DNA from: Labilithrix sp.
Lineage (GTDB): Bacteria; Myxococcota; Polyangia; Polyangiales; Polyangiaceae
Assembly (NCBI GenBank): GCA_028287035.1
Contig: JAQBQL010000013.1
Coordinates: 1 to 58,333, forward strand
DNA length: 58,333 nucleotides
Direction: 5' to 3'
Of this stretch, positions 49,096 to 57,207 are shown piece by piece; within the stretch, counting starts at the first letter, position 1; each line of letters starts with the position of its first letter. A program made the translations under genes and the position numbers. Under the pieces are notes generated by a model. It ran no database searches and was not told the origin of the DNA. It was given only the letters and a program-made list of their open reading frames with translations.

Positions 49096-50328
49096 GTGAC
49101 GACGAACTGCGCCCAGTGTCAGAAGCCCATCGACGAGGGCGCGGCGGTCTGTCCGTTCTGCCGGACGCTGCAGCCCTCGCGTGGCCGGTCGCGGACGCTC
49201 GCCGCCGGGACGCAGATCGACCGGGGCTACGGCAAGATCATCGTCGACGAACGGATCGGCTCCGGCGCCATGGGCACGGTGTACCGCGCCTGGCTCTTCT
49301 GGGATCCGAAGGGACCGCGCGGCGAGGAGAGACCCGCGCTGCTCGCGCTGAAGCAGCTGAAGCCCCAGGCGAGCATCCAGCCCGAGCTGCGGGCGTTCTT
49401 CCAGAACGAGGCCGAGGCGCTGCAGCTCCTCGCTCATCCGAATGTCGTGCGCTTCCACGAGCTCTTCACGTGGACGCCGACGCTGAGCGGCGGCCCGCCT
49501 CTCGGTCCGGCGCAGACGCCGCCCCACGCGGTGCCCGCCGCGCCGATTCTCGCGATGGAGTACGTCGACGGCGACACGCTCGAGAACGTCGTCGCGCGCA
49601 ACGTGGCGCGCGCGCAGCTCGCCGGCCAGGGCGCGCTGCCGGGGCTCCAGTTCCACCGCGCCTGGTACTACTTCCAGCAGCTCCTCGGGGCGCTCGCGGC
49701 GACGCACGCCCTCGGCATCGTGCACCGCGACGTGAAGCCGTCGAACATCATGATCCGCCGCGACGGCATCGTGAAGCTCACCGACTACGGCATCGCGCAC
49801 CTCGTGAAGCCGCGTCACGGCCTCGCCGCGCCGTCGCCCCAGGAGCTCGCCCCGGGGACGGGCGCGTACATGTCCCCGGAGCAGGTGCTCGGGCACCATC
49901 TCGATGGCCGGAGTGACCTGTATTCTGCAGGCATCGTCCTCTACGAGATGCTCTCGGGGCGGCCGCCCTTCCTGCCGAGCGAGAAGTCCGAGTTCGCGCT
50001 GCGCATGGACCAGGTGGAGACCGCGCCGCCGCCCATTCGCCGGCTCGTTCCCCAGCTTCCTGCCGGTCTCGACGTGCTGTTCGACCGCGCGCTCGCCAAG
50101 GCGCCGTCGTCGCGCTTCGCGACCGCCATCGAGATGGGCGAGGCCTTCCGCGCGGCGTTCGGGCTGCCGATCACGCCCGCCTGGGAGGCGCAGGGCGAGA
50201 TCGTCATCGCGGTGGCCGTCGCCGACCCCGCGCAGCGCGCGCAGAGGCTCGCGACGCTGCGTCAGGTCGTGAAGAAGGAGTACCGCACGCAGCCGATGCC
50301 CCAGCGTCCGGTGCCGCGCGCTCCCTGA
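49096..50328 (+). CDS. serine/threonine protein kinase with N-terminal zinc ribbon
   Basis: 410 residues, soluble. A zinc ribbon NCAQCQKPIDEGAAVCPFC (C5, C8, C19, C22) precedes the kinase domain (about 45-360): glycine loop GSGAMGTV (55-62), Lys86 in LLALKQLK, HRDVKPSN (D212), DYG in place of DFG (230-232) and MSPEQ (260-262). A long insert (about 125-150, Pro/Gly-rich) splits the N-lobe and the C-lobe. All catalytic residues are present, so it is probably active. GTG at 49096 is preceded by AGGGGGA. The end (EIVIAVAVADPAQRAQRLAT) is a short extra segment. It converges on the HD/DUF4388 gene with a 10-bp gap. Confidence 0.92.
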   Translation: MTTNCAQCQKPIDEGAAVCPFCRTLQPSRGRSRTLAAGTQIDRGYGKIIVDERIGSGAMGTVYRAWLFWDPKGPRGEERPALLALKQLKPQASIQPELRAFFQNEAEALQLLAHPNVVRFHELFTWTPTLSGGPPLGPAQTPPHAVPAAPILAMEYVDGDTLENVVARNVARAQLAGQGALPGLQFHRAWYYFQQLLGALAATHALGIVHRDVKPSNIMIRRDGIVKLTDYGIAHLVKPRHGLAAPSPQELAPGTGAYMSPEQVLGHHLDGRSDLYSAGIVLYEMLSGRPPFLPSEKSEFALRMDQVETAPPPIRRLVPQLPAGLDVLFDRALAKAPSSRFATAIEMGEAFRAAFGLPITPAWEAQGEIVIAVAVADPAQRAQRLATLRQVVKKEYRTQPMPQRPVPRAP

Positions 50329-50338
50329 ATGCGGCCGC

Positions 50339-53300
50339 TCAGCCGAGCTTCGCCTTGGCGGCGCGCAGCTCGGTCTGGGCCTCGCGATGGTGCGGATTGC
50401 CGGCGAGGATCTCGGTGAAGTCCATGACCGCCTCGGCGAGCCGGTTCGACCGCGCCAGCAGCTTTCCGCGATAGAGGAGCGCGCGCTCGTTGGAAGGCTC
50501 GTCGTGGAGGATGTTCGACATCGTCATGACCGCCTCGCCGGTCGACGCGCTGCCGCTCAGCGCCTTCACCCAGGCGAGGAGCGAGAGGTAGTCGGCCTGC
50601 GTGGGATCGCCCTGGACGGCCCGCTGCGCGAGCTGCTGCGCGGCCGCGAGATCGTTCTTCTGCAGCGCCGCTTCCGCCGAACGGAAGCTCTGCATCGCCT
50701 CGAGGGCGGCCTCGGCGTCGGCCAGGCCCGCATCGCCCATGTCGATGGCGTGGTCGGTATCGGGGACCGCCGCGCCGAAGTCGATCTCTCCGGGCCGCGC
50801 CGCTGCCGCTTCCACGCGAGGCGGCGGCGGGCTCCCGAGCACCTGCGCGAGCCCGCTCCGGCCACTCGGCGGCGTGGCCTTGGGCTCGCCCGGCGCCACG
50901 CTGCGCCCCGGGTCAACGCCCGACGCGACCGGAGCTCGCGAGGGCGGCCCGCCACGCGCGGCGAACCCCGGCGAAGGACGCGCGATCGTCCGCGCGCCGT
51001 CGGGCGGCGTCGCGCTCGGATGCTGCGAGGGCTGCGCCGCCGGCCCGAGCGAGCGACGCGCCTCGGGCGGTGACGAGGGCTGCACCCCGACGATGGTCGC
51101 CTTCTTCGCGGTCATCGGACGGATCTGCGGAGGGTTCGCGCGCGGGAGGCCGCCACTCGGCCGTACGGCCGGCTGCATCGGCCGCGGCGCGGGGGCAGCC
51201 GAGACCTGACGAGCCGCGGGAACGTTCGTCGACACGGGGGCAGCCGCCTTCACCGCGCTGTTGCTCGGCGCGGGCACCGAGCCCGAGGCGGACGGCGCGC
51301 TGCTGTTGCTGCTCGCGCCGGACGACGGAGTCGGCTTCCACGTCGCGCCGGCGCGCGGGGCCATCGGACCCTTCTTCTGCCCCTTGAACGCGAACTGGCG
51401 CGTCACGGCGAGGGTGTAGACGAGCGAGGAGACCACCTCCTCGTCGGCGATGTTGCGCTTGAACAGGTGAGCGAGCGGATGCTGGTCCTGGAGGATCGCC
51501 TCGAGGGTCGCCTGCTCGTCCGGCAGCAGCGCGAGGTTCGTGAGGTCCGCGTCCTCGTGGACGATGAGCGGATGCTTCCCGATGCGGTTCAGCGTGGCGC
51601 GCACGCGGCCGCGGTCCATCCAGTTGCGCACGCTCGCGAGGATCGGGTTCAGCGCGCAGCCCACGGGCACGTCGCCCCCGCCCCAGCTCTCGAGGAGATC
51701 GAGATCGCGGAAGTACGAGTACGACACCTCCGGCGGCAGGTTGGCGAGGTACGCGACCTTGTTGAGCAGCTGCGCCTCGAGCGCCCAGGAGAGGGCCTCC
51801 CTGCTGACGAGGTCATGGCCGACGAGGTACTCGCCGAGCAGCACGCCGAGCCTCCGCGCGCCCTCCACCGCCTGCTCGACGGCCGCCGTCTCGATGGCCC
51901 CGCCGTGCACGAGGATCTGCCCGAGCAGCGCCACGGGATCGTGCAGACGGATCTTGGTGGGCACGCCGGCGACGAAGTAGAGGATGTCGTCGCCGCCCTC
52001 GCTCTCGAACAGCACGGTGCCGGTGAGCGCGTGGTCGAGCATGTAGACGAGGACGTGCGGCAGCGGCGTGGCGGCGAGGGTGCCGCGTGCGCTCGGCTCG
52101 CGCGTGGGGCGTACCGAACGACTCGCGCGCGGCGCGCCTTCGGCGGGAGCGGCGTCGCCTGCGCGCGGGTCTGCGCCGTGGAGCAGCGTCCGTTCGTCGG
52201 CGCGCGGCGGCATCGTCGGCGGGCGCAGCGAGTCGTTGATCATCCGGCCCATCGCCTCGGCGACGGCCGAGGGGCTCGACCCCATCGACGGAAGAGAGGC
52301 GCTCGAGGGCTGCTCGGACGACTGGATGCTGGAGCTCTCGGGACGCCCCGGGGTGTGCGTGCGCGGCTGCTTGTCGTCCTCGCCCCACGATGCGTAGCGG
52401 TCCGCGTACTGGTCGGCGATGCTGCGCGGGGGCGGCGCCTCCGCGGCCGGCGGATCGCTTTCGCGCTCGTCGCCGTAGGCCTCGACGTCGATGCCGGGCC
52501 CGTGCTCGAGACCCTTCCGCCACCCGTCGACGCTCATCACGCGCGCGACCGCGCGCTGCGGATCCTCCGCGAGCTCGATCTCGTGCGGCTCGAGCGCCTG
52601 CCCGTTCGCATCCATGACGAGGCGGATGCGCGCCTTGTCGGCAAGCCCCCTCGGGCCGCGCACCACCTCGGCGACCTCGCCCGTCGTGAGCTGGACGACC
52701 GTGCCCATGGGCAGCAGCCCGAGGGCGGCGACGAGCATGCGGAGCACGGTGCGGTCCTGCGGATCCTTGAGCTCCTCGCTGAGCGTCGCCACCGCGAAGT
52801 CGGGCGTGGGCGGCGGCAGCCCGGGCTCGGGCGTGAGGAGATCGTTGTAGCGGCGCGCGACCGTGATGATGCGCGCGTGCAACGTCGAAGGACGCGCTCC
52901 CCAGTACACGGGACCGAGCCACGTCTGCCGGCGGAGCCAGAGCGCCTCGAACGCGAGGACGGTCCGGGTGATCGAGGGCTCGTTCACGCGTCCCAGCGCG
53001 GTGAGCACCGCCGCCGAGCCCGCGGGCAGCCGGTCCTCCTGGTCCTCGGAGAGCGTCGTCGGACCGGCCATGCCAGGCATCGCGGGCCCTGCCGCCTGCG
53101 AGAGCGCCATCGCACGGGGACGCGCGACGTCGTGCATCATCGCCGCCATCGCGATCTGCGAGAGCACCGAGCGATCTTCGGTGACCTCACGCGCGAGCGT
53201 GACCGCCAGGATGGCGGTGTTCACGCCCCGGCCAGCCTCGTCGAAGTTCGCGTTCCGCACCTCGGTGACGCCGAGGAATGCGGGGGTCGACCCGTCGGAC

Positions 53301-53929
53301 AGATCGACGAGGCTCTGCGCGATGCGCTTCACGCGGCGCGGGAGGATGTAGCGGCTCGCCTGCAGGTCCTCGTAGAACCGCCGCATGATGACGACCGCCG
53401 AGGCGTACATGCGCACGATGCGCTGGTCGTCGGTGAGGTCCTCGAGCTCCATGCCGCGAAGGCGCGCGCTGTCGGCCACGGGCCGCAGCCGCACCTTCGG
53501 CGTCGGCGAGACGAAGGGCATGCCGCGATAGCTGTTCGAGATCTGCTCCGCGAACGCGAGCAGCTCCTCCCGCGTGAGATCGCGGGCGATGAAGAGCTCG
53601 GAGCCGCCGAGGCGCTCGAAGAGCTCCCCGAGCTCGATCGCGCACTCGTACGTGTGCCGTGACCCCTTGAGGAGCTGGCCCGCGACGAAGATCGCGCGGT
53701 TCGCGAACAGCACGTTCACGTTCGACCCGGAGCGAAGACAGTAATCGCCGATGACCTGGTGGGTCTGCTCGAGCTGGCGGATGAACGCCTGGTTCGCGAG
53801 ATCGTGGAGCTGGGCGAGCTTGGCGAGACGATAGATCGCGATGACGACGCCGGCGCCCAGCTCGCGCGCGTGCTCACGGCGGACGAACTCGCCCGCGTCG
53901 TTCGACACGATGTCGAGCCGCATCGTCAT
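50339..53929 (-). CDS. HD-domain/DUF4388/TPR signalling protein
   Basis: 1196 residues, soluble. About 1-390 is a helical HD-type domain with AMAAMMHDVARPRAMAL as the only clear HD pair; the GYP and other ligands of HD-GYP enzymes are not evident, so activity is doubtful. About 585-730 is a DUF4388/PATAN-like domain (RGTLAATPLPHVLVYMLDHA, TGTVLFESEGGDDILYFVAG). A long Pro/Ala/Ser linker (about 880-1080) leads to a TPR region (AEAALQKNDLAAAQQLAQRA, LLYRGKLLARSNRLAEAVMD). ATG at 53929 overlaps the stop of the kinase gene (ATGA); an ORF starting further upstream lies over that kinase. Such modular proteins in myxobacteria are usually regulators of polarity or development; the specific role is unknown. 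Confidence 0.85.
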   Translation of the reverse strand: MTMRLDIVSNDAGEFVRREHARELGAGVVIAIYRLAKLAQLHDLANQAFIRQLEQTHQVIGDYCLRSGSNVNVLFANRAIFVAGQLLKGSRHTYECAIELGELFERLGGSELFIARDLTREELLAFAEQISNSYRGMPFVSPTPKVRLRPVADSARLRGMELEDLTDDQRIVRMYASAVVIMRRFYEDLQASRYILPRRVKRIAQSLVDLSDGSTPAFLGVTEVRNANFDEAGRGVNTAILAVTLAREVTEDRSVLSQIAMAAMMHDVARPRAMALSQAAGPAMPGMAGPTTLSEDQEDRLPAGSAAVLTALGRVNEPSITRTVLAFEALWLRRQTWLGPVYWGARPSTLHARIITVARRYNDLLTPEPGLPPPTPDFAVATLSEELKDPQDRTVLRMLVAALGLLPMGTVVQLTTGEVAEVVRGPRGLADKARIRLVMDANGQALEPHEIELAEDPQRAVARVMSVDGWRKGLEHGPGIDVEAYGDERESDPPAAEAPPPRSIADQYADRYASWGEDDKQPRTHTPGRPESSSIQSSEQPSSASLPSMGSSPSAVAEAMGRMINDSLRPPTMPPRADERTLLHGADPRAGDAAPAEGAPRASRSVRPTREPSARGTLAATPLPHVLVYMLDHALTGTVLFESEGGDDILYFVAGVPTKIRLHDPVALLGQILVHGGAIETAAVEQAVEGARRLGVLLGEYLVGHDLVSREALSWALEAQLLNKVAYLANLPPEVSYSYFRDLDLLESWGGGDVPVGCALNPILASVRNWMDRGRVRATLNRIGKHPLIVHEDADLTNLALLPDEQATLEAILQDQHPLAHLFKRNIADEEVVSSLVYTLAVTRQFAFKGQKKGPMAPRAGATWKPTPSSGASSNSSAPSASGSVPAPSNSAVKAAAPVSTNVPAARQVSAAPAPRPMQPAVRPSGGLPRANPPQIRPMTAKKATIVGVQPSSPPEARRSLGPAAQPSQHPSATPPDGARTIARPSPGFAARGGPPSRAPVASGVDPGRSVAPGEPKATPPSGRSGLAQVLGSPPPPRVEAAAARPGEIDFGAAVPDTDHAIDMGDAGLADAEAALEAMQSFRSAEAALQKNDLAAAQQLAQRAVQGDPTQADYLSLLAWVKALSGSASTGEAVMTMSNILHDEPSNERALLYRGKLLARSNRLAEAVMDFTEILAGNPHHREAQTELRAAKAKLG

Positions 53930-56900
53930 GCGGGCGACCCTCCTTGCGGCACGTTCCCGGCGCGCTGGGCGATGCGCTTGGCGGCATTGGCGGCGGCGAG
54001 GCGCGTCTCCTCGGACACGCCCCAGCGCGACTGCGAGAGCTCGCTCAGCGCGGCGCCGGTGGCGCGGTTGCGCGACAGCTCGCCCAGGAGCTCGGCGGCC
54101 TGCGCGCGCGTCGCCTCGCGGTTCTCGGTGACGAGGACGCCGCCCTTCTTCGCGATCTCGACCGCGAGCGGCTCGCCCCGCTCGGGCGAGACGAGGATCG
54201 CCGCACGCATCAGCTCGCGGCGCTCGTCGGCCCCGAGGTCCACGAAGGTCTTCGTGCCGATGATCCGCGCGATGGTGTTCCACGCCGCGCGCATCTGGTA
54301 GCGGGCGACCGCGCGCAGCGCCGCCATGCGCACGAACACCGACGGGTTCTCGATGAGCCCGTTGAGATCCTGCTGCGCATGCTCCGCGGAGGGCGCGGTG
54401 AGGACGCGGGCCTCGACGCGCGCGTTCACGTCGTCGCTCGTCGTGAACGACTGGAGCGCCTGGCGCGCGCCCGGCGTCCCGATGCGGCTCAACATGCCGA
54501 GGATCGCGGCGACCGCGCCCTCGTCCGCGCCGGGGACCGACAGCGCGATCTCGGCTTCACGGCCGGGCGCGTAGCGCTCGAGGAAGCTCGTGAGCACGTT
54601 GCGCACCTGCGGGTCCTTCGTCTCGCGGAGGTTCACGAGCACGGTCCCGATCTCGTTCGGCCCGAGGCCCGAGAGCACCGGAACGAACGTCTCGAGCCCG
54701 CTCGGGTCGTCACGCAGGCGGCGCAGCACGATCTCGAGGGTCTCGCCGCCGAACATCGCGTTGGTGAGCGCGGCGGCGAGCTTGCCCTGGTTCTCGGCGC
54801 CCTGGACGCGCGCCCGGAGCCGCTCGATGACGGCCTGGCTCAGCTGGATGGCGAGACCGAGCTTGCCGGTGACCGCGAGGTCCGACGCCGACTTGCGCAG
54901 CGACGCGAGCACGAGGGGCGCGTCGCGGTTCGTGGCCGCGTCGAGGTAGCCCTCCACGAGCGCGTCCACGTAGCGCTCGCTCCATACCTCGCGCGGCACC
55001 TCGAACTGCGGGAGCAGCGCGGTGCGCATGCCGTCGTCGAGGGCGAAGGGGGAGCGCTCCCGGACCTTGTTGCGCGCGCCCTCGTCGGTCGAGAGGTTCA
55101 TCGCCTTCATCTCGATGCGGTCGGTCTGCATCGCGGCGGCCCGCTGGGCGAGGTTCTCGATCTGGTCGGCCTCGCCGTAGAAGGCCTCGCGCTCGGCGGC
55201 ATCGCCCTCCGCGAAGGCATCGACGACCTGCCACTTCACGTGGGGAAGCGCCTTCTCCCAGAAGGCCGCGGCGAGGTCGTCCTCGGGCGGAAGGTCGCGG
55301 CCGGGATCGACGAGGAAGAGCGAGAACATGTCGCGCAGCTCGTCGAGCGTGATGCCCTGGTCGATCCCGAACGTCCGCATTCCGCAGGCGAACATGTTGT
55401 ACGGGATCGAGTCGAACGGCGGCCCGGGCTCCCAGACGGTGTGGCCGAACGCCATGAACGAGTAAGGGCGGAGCGTGAAGCCGACGAGGTCCGGCTGGAG
55501 CTTCAGCGCCTCGGTCATGGCCTCGAAGCCGGTCTTCAGCGTTCGCTCGGTGGCGGGATGCGCCCAGCCGAACTGACGCACGCTCGGGAGGATGCGGTCG
55601 AAGTGGCGGAGGACGTCGCGTAGCGCCTGCACGCGCGGGTCGGACTCGAGGACCTCGCCGGTCGCGCCCTCGCCGCCGACCTGGAGGCTGAGGCTCGCGG
55701 GGGTGAGCGTCGAGCCGGTGGGCGCGAGCGCCGGCTGGTAGCCGACGAGCGGGTCGTAGGCGGGCTGGTTCGGCGACGCCGGAACGGGCTGGGAGAGGCC
55801 CTGCGTCTGCACGTGGATCTGCGGGATCGCCGGCATGCCGATGCCGGGAAGTCCGCCGCGGATCTGGGGCGCCTGCAGGCCATGCGGGGAGAGCGACGGC
55901 TGCGCCGGTGCGGCCGGCGCGGCGACCTGCGGCTGAGGGGCGGGTGCAGCCGGTGCGGGAGCGGCGCCCGGCTTCGGCGGCGGCGCCGGAGCGGCCGCGA
56001 GGTTCGGCACGACCTCGAGCGGCCGCGGCGGCGGGAGCGCCTCGAGCGCCCCGACGTTCTGCGAAGGCATCAGCTCGATGAGCCCGCGCTGCATCTCGCG
56101 CGCGTCCTGGAAACGGTTGCGCCGATCCCAGGCAAGGGCCTTGTCGATGACCTTGATCAGCTCGATCGGGAGGTGCGGCGCGAGCCGGGCGACCGACGGC
56201 ACCGGCTTGGTCGCCGCCATCACGAGCGCCTCCTGCTCGGTGCGGCCGTTGTTGATGCGATGACCCGTGATGAGCGCGTGCATCATCGCGCCGACCGAGA
56301 AGAGATCGGCGCGACCGTCGAGCTGGTCGACGAGGCCCATCGCCTGCTCCGGAGACATGTACGCCGGCGTTCCGAGCGCCGTGCCCGTGGCGGTCCGTTC
56401 GCTCGTCGCGTCACGCATCTGCGCGACGCCGAAGTCGAGCACCTTGATCTCACCGTCGTTGGTGATGAAGATGTTCGCCGGCTTGAGGTCGCGGTGGATG
56501 ACGTTGATCGCGTGGCACGACGCGAGGCAGTCGGCGACGCGCTCGCAGATCTGGAGGACGCGGCCGATCGGCATGGTGCGTCCGCACTTCTTCCACGCAT
56601 CACGCACCGTCTCGCCGAGGAGCAGCTCCATGATGAGGAACGGCTCGCCCTGCTCGGTCACGTCGTCGTCGAGCACCTGCACGGTGGCCGAGTGATTGAC
56701 CTTGTTCGAGACGTACGCCTCGCGAAGGAACCGCTCGCAGATGGTCTTCTCGCGCGCGAAGTCGGCGTGGAGGATCTTGAGGGCGGCGCGCTGGCCGTTG
56801 CGGTGCGAGGCCGCATAGACCGCAGCCATGCCGCCGACGCCGAGGAGCCCCTCGATTGTCCACTTTCCCTTGATGATCGAGCCGACCCGCGCGGTCGGGC

Positions 56901-56943
56901 CCTGCTCGTCACCGGCTTTGGAAGACTTTACGAGGTCGGCCAC
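53926..56943 (-). CDS. serine/threonine protein kinase with C-terminal HEAT-like region
   Basis: 1005 residues, starting with GTG at 56943. Kinase domain about 25-290: GVGGMAAV (35-42), Lys56 (AALKIL), Glu in RFLREAY, HRDLKPAN (D152), DFG (170-172) and MSPEQ (SPE 197-199); every catalytic residue is kept. A Pro/Ala linker (about 300-430) is followed by a helical half (about 440-990) with HEAT-like repeats (LVLASLRKSASDLAVTGKLG, VRMAALRAVARYQMRAAWNT, TRAQAAELLGELSRNRATGA). No transmembrane helix is present, so it is cytoplasmic. The overlap with the HD/DUF4388 gene suggests that protein is its substrate or partner. Confidence 0.92.
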   Translation of the reverse strand: MADLVKSSKAGDEQGPTARVGSIIKGKWTIEGLLGVGGMAAVYAASHRNGQRAALKILHADFAREKTICERFLREAYVSNKVNHSATVQVLDDDVTEQGEPFLIMELLLGETVRDAWKKCGRTMPIGRVLQICERVADCLASCHAINVIHRDLKPANIFITNDGEIKVLDFGVAQMRDATSERTATGTALGTPAYMSPEQAMGLVDQLDGRADLFSVGAMMHALITGHRINNGRTEQEALVMAATKPVPSVARLAPHLPIELIKVIDKALAWDRRNRFQDAREMQRGLIELMPSQNVGALEALPPPRPLEVVPNLAAAPAPPPKPGAAPAPAAPAPQPQVAAPAAPAQPSLSPHGLQAPQIRGGLPGIGMPAIPQIHVQTQGLSQPVPASPNQPAYDPLVGYQPALAPTGSTLTPASLSLQVGGEGATGEVLESDPRVQALRDVLRHFDRILPSVRQFGWAHPATERTLKTGFEAMTEALKLQPDLVGFTLRPYSFMAFGHTVWEPGPPFDSIPYNMFACGMRTFGIDQGITLDELRDMFSLFLVDPGRDLPPEDDLAAAFWEKALPHVKWQVVDAFAEGDAAEREAFYGEADQIENLAQRAAAMQTDRIEMKAMNLSTDEGARNKVRERSPFALDDGMRTALLPQFEVPREVWSERYVDALVEGYLDAATNRDAPLVLASLRKSASDLAVTGKLGLAIQLSQAVIERLRARVQGAENQGKLAAALTNAMFGGETLEIVLRRLRDDPSGLETFVPVLSGLGPNEIGTVLVNLRETKDPQVRNVLTSFLERYAPGREAEIALSVPGADEGAVAAILGMLSRIGTPGARQALQSFTTSDDVNARVEARVLTAPSAEHAQQDLNGLIENPSVFVRMAALRAVARYQMRAAWNTIARIIGTKTFVDLGADERRELMRAAILVSPERGEPLAVEIAKKGGVLVTENREATRAQAAELLGELSRNRATGAALSELSQSRWGVSEETRLAAANAAKRIAQRAGNVPQGGSPA

Positions 56944-57073
56944 GCAAGCTCACCGTGCGTCCCCCGCGGACGGCCTTCCCCCTCCCCCCACCGCAGCTCG
57001 CCCGCGAGCGCGCCTGGGAGTCGGGGAAATTGTCGAGCCGCGGAGGCTCTCGATGAGGATATCGATCCCGGGG

Positions 57074-57090
57074 AGCACGTGACACGTGCT
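57074..57090. promoter_or_regulatory. 17-bp perfect palindrome upstream of the kinase gene
   Basis: AGCACGTGACACGTGCT is symmetric about a single A, with 8-bp arms built on two CACGTG-like halves. It lies 131 bp upstream of the kinase start, in the 264-bp gap after the P-type ATPase-like gene. It fits a dimeric regulator site; a one-base loop makes it poor as a hairpin even though T residues follow on the plus strand. The rest of the gap shows no gene. Confidence 0.4.
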
Positions 57091-57207
57091 TTTTCGAGGC
57101 ATCGCGCGGGTTTCCGCTGAGCCCCCCGCCCCTCCCGCGCGGCTAAGTACGCGTAATCACGGCAGAGGCTGAGGTTGGCGCCTCGCGAGCCGAGGTTCAG
57201 GCGACGT

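Noticed and set aside
53930..54283. N-terminal extension of the HD/DUF4388 protein.
   Set aside because: It overlaps the kinase/HEAT gene and is Arg-rich; the ATGA overlap at 53926-53929 marks the true start.
57074..57095. Palindrome followed by TTTTT read as a plus-strand terminator.
   Set aside because: The loop would be one base, and no plus-strand gene ends there; a protein-binding site fits better.
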